DNA of 29,209 bases from DATDSR01 sp036517855 (lineage in GTDB: Bacteria; Patescibacteriota; Minisyncoccia; Phycocordibacterales; DATDSR01), in contig DATDSR010000059.1 of NCBI GenBank assembly GCA_036517855.1, forward strand, positions 1-29,209, written 5' to 3'. How positions within the stretch are numbered: the stretch's first letter is position 1; each line of letters starts with the position of its first letter. Position numbers and translations under genes: made by a program. The notes beneath the pieces are model-generated. The model saw only the letters and a program-made list of their open reading frames with translations, did not search any database and was not told where the DNA came from. Positions 20,692 to 27,147 of this stretch are shown here, piece by piece.

Positions 20692-21195
20692 CATTTGGTC
20701 ATTGTCCTTTGAGTATCCAAGTTTACCCGCGAGAGTGTTAAGAAATTCTATTTTTTCGCGAGCTTTACGCTTGAGAAGAATTGAACATTTTTCCCTGTGT
20801 GGCGCAAGTACGATCCTTAGCTTGTTTTGCTCATAAAGATACTCAACAAGAGAATAAAAATCCCCGTCACTTGTGACGATAACAGCCTGATTATAATTCG
20901 GGTACTCAATCATAGCGTGGAGGACAAGATCTGCATCGACGTTTCCTTTGGGCTTGCCATTCGTCTGTACTAGAACAGGTTTAAATTTTAGAGTGTAACC
21001 GGCGTCTTGCAAGGAACGGTAAAGTTCCTCATTTCCCTCTATATAACCTATGAAAAGCATGGCTTTAGATATCCCATACTTGTCGTGTAAATAGACACGA
21101 AATCTCTTCCAATCCAGTCGCCAGCCGAGTTCGCGAACACCCAAGTTAAGATTTTGAGCATCAATAAAAGCGTAGTTGTTGGGTTTCCCCTGCAT
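20662..21195 (-). CDS. NYN-domain (LabA/DUF88-like) putative ribonuclease
   Basis: A 177-residue protein of the PIN-like NYN superfamily, which usually cuts RNA with Mg2+ at conserved Asp residues. Visible are YAFIDAQNLNLG (first Asp), the KGNVDADLVLHAM segment (second acidic pair) and VIVTSDGDFYSLV (third). The C-terminal region is basic. Substrate unknown. The last residues and stop fall inside the strong hairpin at 20650-20691. The start at 21195 follows a -10 box by six bases, so the mRNA is probably leaderless. It is divergent from the 88-aa gene. Confidence 0.85.
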   Translation of the reverse strand: MQGKPNNYAFIDAQNLNLGVRELGWRLDWKRFRVYLHDKYGISKAMLFIGYIEGNEELYRSLQDAGYTLKFKPVLVQTNGKPKGNVDADLVLHAMIEYPNYNQAVIVTSDGDFYSLVEYLYEQNKLRIVLAPHREKCSILLKRKAREKIEFLNTLAGKLGYSKDNDQMKRHRLRTEP

Positions 21196-21201
21196 AACAC
21201 C

Positions 21202-21210
21202 ATAATATCA
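21202..21210 (-). promoter_or_regulatory. Extended -10 box of the NYN gene (leaderless start)
   Basis: Minus strand reads TGaTATTAT, six bases, then ATG at 21195. No clear -35. Confidence 0.5.
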
Positions 21211-21260
21211 GACCTTGACTTAGCCTGCAGGTGCGAGTAGTTTGGGAGGCGGGAGGTCAC

Positions 21261-21527
21261 ATGGCAGAAATTCGCAAACTCGAAGAAGCTTTGCTCAAAG
21301 ACGAGCGTGGGTGTGTGCGAGTGGTTCCTGTCGGAGCGTTTGTGGATCTTAAGCCGGATGCTTGTAACAGGGAATGGATGCGCACGACTTTTCTGGGGCA
21401 AGACGGGCCGTACCAGATTTCTTGGATTGGCCAATGGCCCTGCGGACGTGTTTCCATTTACCTCAAACTGCCCGGTCGCGAGCCCGGTGCCCACGCCAGC
21501 GACTTTCGTTTCTCTCACTACAGTTAA
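21261..21527 (+). CDS. Hypothetical protein, 88 aa
   Basis: Function not recognised. ATG at 21261 follows the purine-rich GGGAGGCGGGAGG (21243-21255). The protein begins with a charged helix (AEIRKLEEALLKDERG) and continues as a probable small beta domain (VRVVPVGAFVDL, TTFLGQDGPYQISW, GRVSIYLKL). Two Cys. No signal peptide. It has its own terminator and is the last of the Shine-Dalgarno-led orphan genes. TTGACT near 21215 may be its -35, but the -10 is unclear. Confidence 0.6.
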   Translation: MAEIRKLEEALLKDERGCVRVVPVGAFVDLKPDACNREWMRTTFLGQDGPYQISWIGQWPCGRVSIYLKLPGREPGAHASDFRFSHYS

Positions 21528-21533
21528 CTCTAG

Positions 21534-21569
21534 AGGACCGCGACGAAGGATCGCGGTCCTTCGTCTTTT
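21534..21569 (+). terminator. Intrinsic terminator after the 88-aa gene
   Basis: Perfect arms AGGACCGCGA and TCGCGGTCCT around a seven-base loop, followed by TCGTCTTTT. Confidence 0.8.
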
Positions 21570-21578
21570 CCCAGCCAT

Positions 21579-21607
21579 TTGCCATTTTTTGAGATTCCTG
21601 CTAACAT
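21579..21607 (+). promoter_or_regulatory. Promoter of rpsT (leaderless start)
   Basis: TTGCCA (21579-21584), 17 bases, extended -10 TGcTAACAT (TAACAT 21602-21607), six bases, ATG at 21614. No Shine-Dalgarno. Confidence 0.7.
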
Positions 21608-21613
21608 CGCCAA

Positions 21614-21871
21614 ATGCCAATAACACAATCTGCTAAGAAGGCTATGCGCTCGAGCGCTCGTAAGCGTGTCTCAAACCTCATCCGCAAGGACGCTATGAAG
21701 GAGGCCGTTAAGAGCTACCGCGCCCTCATTGCCGCGAAGAAAATGGATGACGCCAAGAAGGCTCTCCCAGGCCTCTACCAAGCCATCGACAAGGCTGCTA
21801 AGAAGGGCGTCATTAAGCCCAACACTGCCTCACGGCGCAAGTCACGTTTGAGTCGCTTGATCGTTTCTTAA
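21614..21871 (+). CDS. rpsT: 30S ribosomal protein S20
   Basis: Small-subunit protein that binds 16S rRNA early in assembly. The 85 residues match the family: MPITQSAKKAMRSSARKRVSN, a second helix with LIAAKKMDDAKKALPGLYQAIDKAAKKGVI and the closing HTASRKKSRL-type motif, here NTASRRKSRLSRL. Promoter is directly upstream and the mRNA is predicted leaderless. The sigma-factor gene follows after 11 bases, so rpsT and the sigma/anti-sigma pair are likely one operon. Confidence 0.96.
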   Translation: MPITQSAKKAMRSSARKRVSNLIRKDAMKEAVKSYRALIAAKKMDDAKKALPGLYQAIDKAAKKGVIKPNTASRRKSRLSRLIVS

Positions 21872-21882
21872 CTATAGATACT

Positions 21883-22404
21883 ATGACAAAGGAGGAGCTC
21901 GATCTCCTATATAGAGAGCAGTTTGGGGCCCTTTATCGTTTCGTACTTTTCAAAGTGCGACACGTGCAAACAGCCGAGGACATTGCCCAAACTGTTTTCG
22001 TGCGTGCCCTTGAGGCATTGCCCAAGTATAAACGCACGGAGGCTCCGGCTTCGGCCTGGCTCTTTACCATCGCGCGTAACTTGTGCATCGATCACTATAA
22101 GAAGCACAGTTCAATAACGCCGGGCGATGAAACAGGCTTCTTCTCGGAGATTGCCGATGCGCGAGCGAGTGCCACGCAAAGTGCCGCGGATCGCGAGCGC
22201 AAACAGGCACTTGCTGTCGCGGTAAGTGAATTGAGTGAGAGCGAGCAAGAGTTTGTGACTCTCTACCACATTGAGGAGAAGTCATACCAGGAGGTGAGCG
22301 CCATAATGGGTAAGAGTGAGGAGGCCTTACGAGCCGTCAACCACAGAGCCAAGAAAAGTTTGAAAACGAAGTTGAAAAAATATTACGATGACACAAAAGA
22401 ATAA
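21883..22404 (+). CDS. ECF-type sigma-70 family RNA polymerase sigma factor
   Basis: A 173-residue alternative sigma factor. Region 2 is at residues about 5-75 (YREQFGALYRFVLFKV, AEDIAQTVFVRALEALPKY, ASAWLFTIARNLCIDHYKK). A Ser/Ala-rich linker follows, and region 4 with its helix-turn-helix is at 105-165 (LSESEQEFVTLYHIEEKSYQEVSAIMGKSEEALRAVNHRAKKSL). It would direct RNA polymerase to promoters distinct from the housekeeping type. Its 3' end overlaps the next gene by 17 bases, as usual for sigma and anti-sigma pairs. Confidence 0.92.
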   Translation: MTKEELDLLYREQFGALYRFVLFKVRHVQTAEDIAQTVFVRALEALPKYKRTEAPASAWLFTIARNLCIDHYKKHSSITPGDETGFFSEIADARASATQSAADRERKQALAVAVSELSESEQEFVTLYHIEEKSYQEVSAIMGKSEEALRAVNHRAKKSLKTKLKKYYDDTKE

Positions 22405-22774
22405 CTACAACCCCGTAGTGATACGAAGCACTACTACAGGGTACAATTTAGAACAAGACCTGCACTCGCTTAAAATCCAGCTCGCCCCGCGAAGCTTTAG
22501 CGAAGTTGGGGTCACGACCGCGCCGGTTGTTCGTTACTCATATATAGAGTCGTTCCGCATGCATATCCTCTCGTACGCCCCTCTGGCTATAATGGCTTTG
22601 CTGATTGTGTTCGTTGGTTTTAAGGGCCTCCCCGCAGACGGCTCTGATGAGCTTGCGATGCTTGACGCTTGGAGCACGGACGAGAGTAGTGCTTTGACCG
22701 AAATGAGCTTTGACGAGGAGCTTTCGGCATCGGACCTAGAGCTTGACTTTATGGATCAAGACATTAATAATTAA
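22388..22774 (+). CDS. Single-pass membrane protein, probable anti-sigma factor
   Basis: A 128-residue protein: a cytoplasmic N-terminal part of about 58 residues, one transmembrane helix (about 60-79, ILSYAPLAIMALLIVFVGF), and an acidic outside tail (ESSALTEMSFDEELSASDLELDFMDQD). No known anti-sigma domain (ZAS or similar) is recognised; the role is inferred from topology and from the 17-base overlap with the sigma gene. The N-terminal part includes an inverted repeat at its start (22415-22434) and a copy of the repeat also found in tsaE (22484-22505). Confidence 0.6.
   Translation: MTQKNNYNPVVIRSTTTGYNLEQDLHSLKIQLAPRSFSEVGVTTAPVVRYSYIESFRMHILSYAPLAIMALLIVFVGFKGLPADGSDELAMLDAWSTDESSALTEMSFDEELSASDLELDFMDQDINN
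22415..22434. repeat. Inverted repeat in the 5' end of the anti-sigma candidate
   Basis: GTAGTG and CACTAC pair around ATACGAAG, about 27 bases after the start codon. It may be another in-frame palindrome, or an mRNA hairpin affecting translation. Confidence 0.45.
22484..22505 (-). repeat. Dispersed GC-rich repeat, second copy
   Basis: Reverse complement reads CTTCGCT, AA, AGCTTCGCGGGGC and matches 7995-8016 in tsaE at 20 of 22 positions. Here it encodes LAPRSFSEV in the anti-sigma candidate. Flanking CCCC and GGGG extend it as a weak palindrome. Confidence 0.65.
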
Positions 22775-22798
22775 CATTAAGTAAGCTAATAACAAATT

Positions 22799-23560
22799 AT
22801 GAAATCAATCAAATATATTGTAGCCGCAAGCGCAGTGATGTTCGCTCTAGCCCCGATGGCTTTTGCCCAAGGTGTTACAGCAACAGCCGGTGTGAGTGCT
22901 GACGCTGATGCGAAAGTAATCGCACCGGTCGGTTTGCGTGCCGATGTCCGCGCTGATATCAAGGACACTCGCGAAGCCAAACAAGTTAAGAAGCAAGAAA
23001 ATAGGCAAGAGGTTAAAACCACCATCCAGGAAAATAGAAAAGAAATAAAAGAGCAAGTTCTAGAAAATAAAAATGAGATTAAGACTACGGTTAAGGAAAA
23101 CCGCAAGGATCTGGAGGCTAAGCGCGACACCCTTAAGAGGCAGGTCACTGACAAGCGCATGCAACTTGTGGCCAAATTCGCCACCCAGCAAACTCGTATC
23201 CACCAAGCCGCCATTAAGCGTTTGACCAAGCTTGGCGACCGCATCGACTCACGCATTGCCAAGAGCGAAGCCGAAAAGGGGGTGACTCTTGCCGAGGCTA
23301 AAGCCAATATGGCGATAGCTCGCGCCGATATTGCTGCCGCCAAAACTTACCTAAACGGTATCGCCGCTCAAGTAACTGTTATCACCAGCGCTTCGACTAC
23401 CCCTCAAGTTGCCCTCCAGAGTGTCAAAGATTTGTTCGCCAAATCTCGAACCAATCTCAAGACCGCCCAGCAAGCCCTCGTTGACGTAATCTCGAGCATC
23501 AAACTCGGCTTGGGTATGAAACTTGAAGCCACGACCACTGCTGAAGTAGAGAACGACTAA
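22799..23560 (+). CDS. Secreted alpha-helical (coiled-coil) protein
   Basis: A 253-residue exported protein. Residues 1-24 are a clear signal peptide (MKSIKYIVAASAVMFALAPM, cleavage after AFA). Residues about 45-125 are a highly charged helix with repeated K/E-N-R-K/Q-E units (QENRQEVKTT, QENRKEIKEQ, LENKNEIKTT, KENRKDLEAK), an eleven-residue-like periodicity. Residues 130-235 form a second helical region (KLGDRIDSRIAKSEAEKGV, LAEAKANMAIARADIAAAK) like periplasmic-type helical proteins common in CPR genomes, where they often lie next to sigma/anti-sigma genes. It is a likely target or partner of the sigma system upstream. A strong terminator follows. Function unknown; envelope stress sensing is a guess. 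Confidence 0.7.
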   Translation: MKSIKYIVAASAVMFALAPMAFAQGVTATAGVSADADAKVIAPVGLRADVRADIKDTREAKQVKKQENRQEVKTTIQENRKEIKEQVLENKNEIKTTVKENRKDLEAKRDTLKRQVTDKRMQLVAKFATQQTRIHQAAIKRLTKLGDRIDSRIAKSEAEKGVTLAEAKANMAIARADIAAAKTYLNGIAAQVTVITSASTTPQVALQSVKDLFAKSRTNLKTAQQALVDVISSIKLGLGMKLEATTTAEVEND

Positions 23561-23580
23561 ACTAAGACTCGTTCCGAAAA

Positions 23581-23608
23581 CAAAAAACACCAGAAATGGT
23601 GTTTTTTG
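23581..23608 (+). terminator. Intrinsic terminator after the secreted helical protein
   Basis: Perfect 11-pair stem CAAAAAACACC/GGTGTTTTTTG with loop AGAAAT; the descending arm provides the T-run. It also works on the minus strand, downstream of tRNA-Arg. Confidence 0.85.
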
Positions 23609-23614
23609 TTATTG

Positions 23615-23686
23615 TGCTCCCAGCAGGAATCGAACCTGCATTTCATCCTTCGCAGGGATGTGTCCTATCCATTGAACGACGGGAGC
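23615..23686 (-). tRNA. tRNA-Arg(GCG)
   Basis: 72-nt cloverleaf on the minus strand: acceptor GCTCCCG/TGGGAGC, D-arm GTTC/GGAC, anticodon stem CATCC/GGATG with loop CTGCGAA (anticodon GCG), T-arm GCAGG/CCTGC with loop TTCGATT, discriminator A, no CCA. Most bacteria read CGN codons with an ACG anticodon edited to inosine; a G34 version reads CGC and CGU without editing. Confidence 0.9.
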
Positions 23687-23693
23687 ATGCTCG

Positions 23694-24383
23694 CTATCCT
23701 AGCATTTTATCCTTAATTGCGTAAGCCAGGGCGATAAGTTCGTTTTTGAGCTGGTTGTCGTAGTACCTGATCATCGAAATGCCCATAAAGTTTTTGCGGA
23801 AGCGCTTGTTTCGACTGCGTTTCTTAATATAAACGGACTGGAATTGGTTTTCGGGAATACCAAGAGTTTTCGCCCAAAAAATCCGTGTAGTTTTAATTGG
23901 ATGATAGTAATGTAGGTGCAAGCGCACACGAAGTCGGCTCTCGTCGATAGAGTAGTGGGAGCGTAGCATTTTGATGAACAATTTTGAAAGTTCAGGATCT
24001 GTATTTGCAAAACTTATGCCAGACTGTTTTTCAGTCTTGGCGCCTTCCGCCCAGTAGAGCATTGCCAGGACTGCCATTTGCAGGTGTTTGTCGTCAGAGT
24101 TTAAAGTTTTTACCAAGCCTGCCACCTTTTTACCTAAAGCCTGTGAACGCTCACTACGCTGTTGTTCGAAGTGAGTTTGCGATGCCTTACGCGCTTTCTC
24201 AAGTTGAGCGACACGTACGTGTTCCGGTCTTGGATATTTGCTCCTCAACCAGTCACTCAAAGTGCCTTTGGCCACTCCTATGGCCTTGCCGATTTCTTCG
24301 TAAGTCTTGCCTTGCTTCCAAAGTGCAATGGCTTTCACTTTTGTTTCTTGGCCGTGTCTCTTGTAAGTTCGAACTTTGACCAT
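23694..24383 (-). CDS. HTH protein with LAGLIDADG-like C-terminal region
   Basis: A 229-residue basic protein. Residues about 12-45 are a resolvase-type helix-turn-helix (KVKAIALWKQGKTYEEIGKAIGVAKGTLSDWL). After a charged helical linker, residues about 100-220 (MLYWAEGAKT, ISFANTDPELSKLFIKMLR, RVRLHLHYYHP, FWAKTLGIP, SIRYYDNQL) resemble a family frequent in CPR genomes that I associate with LAGLIDADG/WhiA-like folds. Whether it is a regulator or a homing-type nuclease is open. ATG at 24383 is preferred over 24404, which lies in the promoter. It lies seven bases from tRNA-Arg on the same strand. Confidence 0.65.
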   Translation of the reverse strand: MVKVRTYKRHGQETKVKAIALWKQGKTYEEIGKAIGVAKGTLSDWLRSKYPRPEHVRVAQLEKARKASQTHFEQQRSERSQALGKKVAGLVKTLNSDDKHLQMAVLAMLYWAEGAKTEKQSGISFANTDPELSKLFIKMLRSHYSIDESRLRVRLHLHYYHPIKTTRIFWAKTLGIPENQFQSVYIKKRSRNKRFRKNFMGISMIRYYDNQLKNELIALAYAIKDKMLG

Positions 24384-24423
24384 ACTTAATTGAAAGTATA
24401 TCAAGGTTCGATTAGTGATACAA
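24382..24423 (-). promoter_or_regulatory. Promoter and palindrome of the HTH gene
   Basis: Minus strand: TTGTAT, 17 bases, extended -10 TGaTATACT (TATACT 24400-24395). The inverted repeat ATACTT-n6-AAGTAT (24382-24399) covers the -10 and the start codon and could be an autoregulatory site. Confidence 0.45.
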
Positions 24424-24427
24424 ACCC

Positions 24428-24892
24428 TTAGAATCCCAAGTAGTGGATGAGGCCTTCGGCGAAGGAGGGTTCGTGGTACTTCTCGTCTAGGTGGTCGAGG
24501 AGGAATTGGCGGATGTGGTCGGCCGACATTCCGCTTTCTAAGTAAAGATGCACATCACGCAGGAGGGGGCTCTTAATGTCGAGCACCAGCACTTGCGGGT
24601 CGCTCTCTTCATCTATGGAGAAGGCCTTAAGCTGGCTGTATGGATGAAAGTGTGAGCCGATGCGCACGCCGTTGCCGGTGAGCTCTACACGTATAACGCG
24701 CGGTCGCCTTGCCCCATGGAGCATCAGGGTAAGAGTACCCACAATCATCACACCGCCGAAGAGGCCATTGCCGAAAAGCCAAGCGAGTATGGCGATGGTG
24801 AAGCCCACCACACCCACAATCCAGTACCAATCATCCGTCTTCTCGTTATAAGCGTGCTCGGGTGTATCCCAACTAATAGGTTCTCTCGTCAT
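24428..24892 (-). CDS. Two-helix membrane protein with PH-like cytoplasmic domain
   Basis: A 154-residue protein from ATG at 24892. An N-terminal segment (ISWDTPEHAYNEKTDDWYW) precedes two transmembrane helices (residues about 27-66, WIVGVVGFTIAILAWLFGNG and LFGGVMIVGTLTLML). A C-terminal domain with alternating strands (VIRVELTGNGVRIGSHFHPYSQLKAFSI) and closing helices (SADHIRQFLLDHL) follows, with the ending HYLGF. I know this arrangement as a conserved CPR family resembling bacterial PH domains; function unknown. A -10 TACAAT lies seven bases before the ATG, so the start is leaderless. Divergent from the CapA-like gene. Confidence 0.7.
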   Translation of the reverse strand: MTREPISWDTPEHAYNEKTDDWYWIVGVVGFTIAILAWLFGNGLFGGVMIVGTLTLMLHGARRPRVIRVELTGNGVRIGSHFHPYSQLKAFSIDEESDPQVLVLDIKSPLLRDVHLYLESGMSADHIRQFLLDHLDEKYHEPSFAEGLIHYLGF

Positions 24893-24899
24893 CCTCTTA

Positions 24900-24922
24900 A
24901 TTGTAACATAATGTGCTAATAT
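24900..24922. promoter_or_regulatory. Divergent promoters for the PH-like and CapA-like genes
   Basis: Minus: TACAAT (24905-24900), seven bases, ATG at 24892. Plus: extended -10 TGcTAATAT (TAATAT 24917-24922), giving a leader of about 17 bases with AAGGAG just before ATG 24946. The two -10 boxes are 11 bases apart, so the promoters must compete. Confidence 0.55.
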
Positions 24923-24945
24923 GCGCGCAACACTACACAAGGAGT

Positions 24946-25977
24946 ATGCGTAAGCTAGTACTAATTGCCCTGCCAGCCATTGCTATAGGCATGTTTTTAG
25001 TGGTAAGGGCGAGACAAGAGCCCGCCCCCACCGGCCTGCTTTATAGCTCCAAAACTAAGGCCGAGCCGGCGGTAGATGACAGCGTGAGCATTTTGAACTT
25101 TGGTGACATGATGTTTGATCGTAATGTGCGCAAGCGAATGCAAAATGGACTTGACCCCTTCGCCTCATTGCGAGGAACTTTTGATGACCTATTGCCTGGA
25201 GTAGATTTTGTGGTGGCCAATCTTGAGGGGCCGATTGTAGAGATGGATAGGAAGAAGTGTCAGCAGAAGGCCTACAACTTTCAATTTGCCTCAACCACGC
25301 CTGCGCTCTTGCGCGGGGCAGGTATCAACATGGTTAACTTAGCCAACAACCACTCTTTCGATTGTTACCAACACGGGGTTGCTAGCACAACAGAGTATTT
25401 GGACGCGGCAGGCGTGGGCTACTTCGGCGGAGAGTCGCTCGAGACAAGGTACTTGGTAAAGAGTGTGGGCGACAAGAGCGTGGCCTTTGTGGGTATCGAC
25501 CAAACCATACGACCAACTAAGGTTAAAGATTTTTACCCTCTGATGAAGGAGCTTAAAAGCGCGAACGACTATGTGATTGTAAATATCCATTGGGGTAATG
25601 AATATGAGGTCAAAGAGTCGAAGGTCCAAAACGATATCGCTCACAATCTTATCGACAACGGAGTGGACGTGGTCTTCGGCCATCATCCGCATGTCATCCA
25701 ACCGGTGGAGGTGTATAAGGGCAAAGCCATCTTCTACTCTCTCGGCAATCTCATTTTCGACCAGATAGACCCCGGGACTAATCAGGGTATCGGGGCGGGG
25801 GTGGTGCTCGAGGCCTCAAGCACAAGTGCGTACGTCTTCCCCTACACCATCGACAACTCCGAACCCAAGATGCTTTCGCCCGAAGAGTCGCTCGCCTTCT
25901 GCAAAGAATATCTCAAAGACATCGCCTCAAGCACTGGGTGTACGTTTTTGATAGAACAACGAAGTTTGGTAGAATAG
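24946..25977 (+). CDS. CapA-family (poly-gamma-glutamate synthesis type) metallophosphatase-fold protein
   Basis: A 343-residue protein anchored or secreted by an N-terminal hydrophobic helix (LVLIALPAIAIGMFLVV). The CapA/PgsA-like fold is seen from its motifs: ILNFGDMMFDR, VVANLEGPI, VNLANNHSFDC, VIVNIHWGNEYE, VFGHHPHVIQPVE and IFYSLGNLIFDQ, whose Asp, Asn and His residues form the two-metal site in calcineurin-like enzymes. In capsule operons CapA acts in polymer transfer to the cell surface; no capB/capC genes are here, so the substrate is unknown. ATG at 24946 has AAGGAG unusually close (one base); an in-frame start at 24913 overlaps the promoter. Confidence 0.88.
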   Translation: MRKLVLIALPAIAIGMFLVVRARQEPAPTGLLYSSKTKAEPAVDDSVSILNFGDMMFDRNVRKRMQNGLDPFASLRGTFDDLLPGVDFVVANLEGPIVEMDRKKCQQKAYNFQFASTTPALLRGAGINMVNLANNHSFDCYQHGVASTTEYLDAAGVGYFGGESLETRYLVKSVGDKSVAFVGIDQTIRPTKVKDFYPLMKELKSANDYVIVNIHWGNEYEVKESKVQNDIAHNLIDNGVDVVFGHHPHVIQPVEVYKGKAIFYSLGNLIFDQIDPGTNQGIGAGVVLEASSTSAYVFPYTIDNSEPKMLSPEESLAFCKEYLKDIASSTGCTFLIEQRSLVE

Positions 25978-25991
25978 CAGTACTTACAAAT

Positions 25992-26468
25992 ATGACACCA
26001 AAGAATACAATTTGCCTCTGGTTTGATAAGGATGCGGAAAGCGCGGCTAGCTTTTACGCCGCGACTTTTCCCGATAGTAAAGTGGGCGCTGTTTTTCATG
26101 CGCCCAGCGACTTCCCAGGTGGTAAGGCAGGCGATGTGCTAACTGTAGAGTTCACTGTCTGCGGAGTTCCCTGCATAGGCCTCAATGGTGGCCCTGCGTT
26201 TAAACAAAGTGAGTCATTTTCGTTTCAGATTGCAACAGATAATCAGGAAGAGACAGATCGCTATTGGGACGCCATCGTGGGTAATGGCGGCAAGGAGAGT
26301 GATTGCGGTTGGTGCAAGGACCGATGGGGAGTATCTTGGCAAATCACCCCACGCACACTCACCGAAGCCCTCGCAGGTGGTGGCCCTGAAGCCAAGCGCG
26401 CCTTCGATGCAATGATGACAATGCGTAAAATCAACGTCGCCGCCATCGACGCCGCCCGCCAGGGTTAA
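25992..26468 (+). CDS. VOC-fold protein (PhnB / 3-dmu-9_3-mt domain family)
   Basis: A 158-residue glyoxalase-fold protein. The sequence follows the PhnB-like family closely: ICLWFDKDAESAASFYAATFP, LTVEFTVCGVPCIGLNGGP, FSFQIATDNQEETDRYWDAI and CGWCKDRWGVSWQITPR. Despite the family name, members are usually small-molecule-binding or resistance-type proteins without proven methyltransferase activity. Start at 25992; the upstream -10 TGgTAGAAT overlaps the end of the CapA-like gene, giving a short leader. Its stop overlaps the convergent stop of the next gene by four bases. Confidence 0.88.
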   Translation: MTPKNTICLWFDKDAESAASFYAATFPDSKVGAVFHAPSDFPGGKAGDVLTVEFTVCGVPCIGLNGGPAFKQSESFSFQIATDNQEETDRYWDAIVGNGGKESDCGWCKDRWGVSWQITPRTLTEALAGGGPEAKRAFDAMMTMRKINVAAIDAARQG

Positions 26469-26965
26469 ATATTTTTTAGTAAAATATTTCTTTCTAATTC
26501 TACCCTCTCATCTCTTAATATAAAACCATTTTCATCTCTCACCGGCATATTTATCCACAAATTAGTAATTTTTGCTGACCACAATTTTTGAACACTTCCT
26601 GCTCTATAATAATCTAAAGCAATTTTTTGTTCCCCCTCCTTTGCCCTAGAAGAGTTAGTAATCTCCAATCCAACTTCCAATTCTTTTCCATCAAGTATAT
26701 GACCACCTTCACATTTTATATAAACCCCACCCACTTCTCTCCTATCAAATAAAACCCCAAATAACTGCCCTGTTCTTAATATATTTTGAGAATGTAAAGC
26801 TTCGACATTTGAACCCCAATATATATTTTCAAGTTTTTCATCATAGTAAAATCTAACAGGACTATTATGGGGTGAACCGTCTGCATTTGTGGTAGCAAGT
26901 GCAATATGCTTACTTGTATAAATTAATTCTTTTGCTCTATTTATTTTTAATTCTAAGTTTTTCAT
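26465..26965 (-). CDS. Pyridoxamine 5'-phosphate oxidase-family FMN-binding split-barrel protein
   Basis: A 166-residue protein. The opening helix is followed by the split-barrel strands IALATTNADGSPHNSPVRFYYDEKLENIYWGSN and LFGVLFDRREVGGVYIKCEG, typical of PNPOx-like FMN or F420 binding proteins. The C-terminal part (YRAGSVQKLWSAKITNLWIN) is less typical. Substrate unknown. The DNA is clearly more AT-rich than the VOC and CapA genes beside it, roughly a third G+C by eye, and codons favour A/T in third position. The gene starts four bases after the tRNA-Ser gene on the same strand, which together suggests recent acquisition. No integrase is visible. Confidence 0.75.
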   Translation of the reverse strand: MKNLELKINRAKELIYTSKHIALATTNADGSPHNSPVRFYYDEKLENIYWGSNVEALHSQNILRTGQLFGVLFDRREVGGVYIKCEGGHILDGKELEVGLEITNSSRAKEGEQKIALDYYRAGSVQKLWSAKITNLWINMPVRDENGFILRDERVELERNILLKNI

Positions 26966-26969
26966 TTTG

Positions 26970-27056
26970 CGGAGGGGGTGAGATTCGAACTCACGGTCCC
27001 CTTGCGGAGACTCCTGATTTCAAGTCAGGTGCATTAGACCACTCTGCCACCCCTCC
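26970..27056 (-). tRNA. tRNA-Ser(TGA)
   Basis: 87-nt class II tRNA on the minus strand: acceptor GGAGGGG/CCCCTCC, anticodon stem CCTGA/TCAGG with loop CTTGAAA (anticodon TGA), long variable arm CTCCGCAAGGGGA, T-arm GTGAG/CTCAC with loop TTCGAAT, discriminator G, no CCA. Confidence 0.95.
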
Positions 27057-27103
27057 TGCGTATATTGTCCAACAGAGCTAAACTACCACATTTGCGCCCT
27101 ATT

Positions 27104-27119
27104 TTCTATCGTATAGAAT
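27104..27119 (+). promoter_or_regulatory. Palindrome with possible -10 upstream of the peptidase E-like gene
   Basis: TTCTAT-CGT-ATAGAA (27104-27118) overlaps a -10-like TAGAAT (27114-27119). A leader of about 20 bases would carry AAAGGG (27131-27136). Candidate operator-promoter for the three-gene unit downstream. Confidence 0.4.
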
Positions 27120-27147
27120 GAGATAACCTCAAAGGGATTCGAACTTT

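Noticed and set aside
23694..24383. Integrase or transposase near tRNA-Arg
   Set aside because: The protein has a resolvase-like helix-turn-helix but no catalytic recombinase motifs (no Ser or Tyr recombinase signature, no DDE pattern), so no integrating element is called.
26899..27081. Plus-strand open frame with GGEIRTHGPLAE-like translation
   Set aside because: This is the familiar false gene produced by reading antisense through a tRNA-Ser gene.
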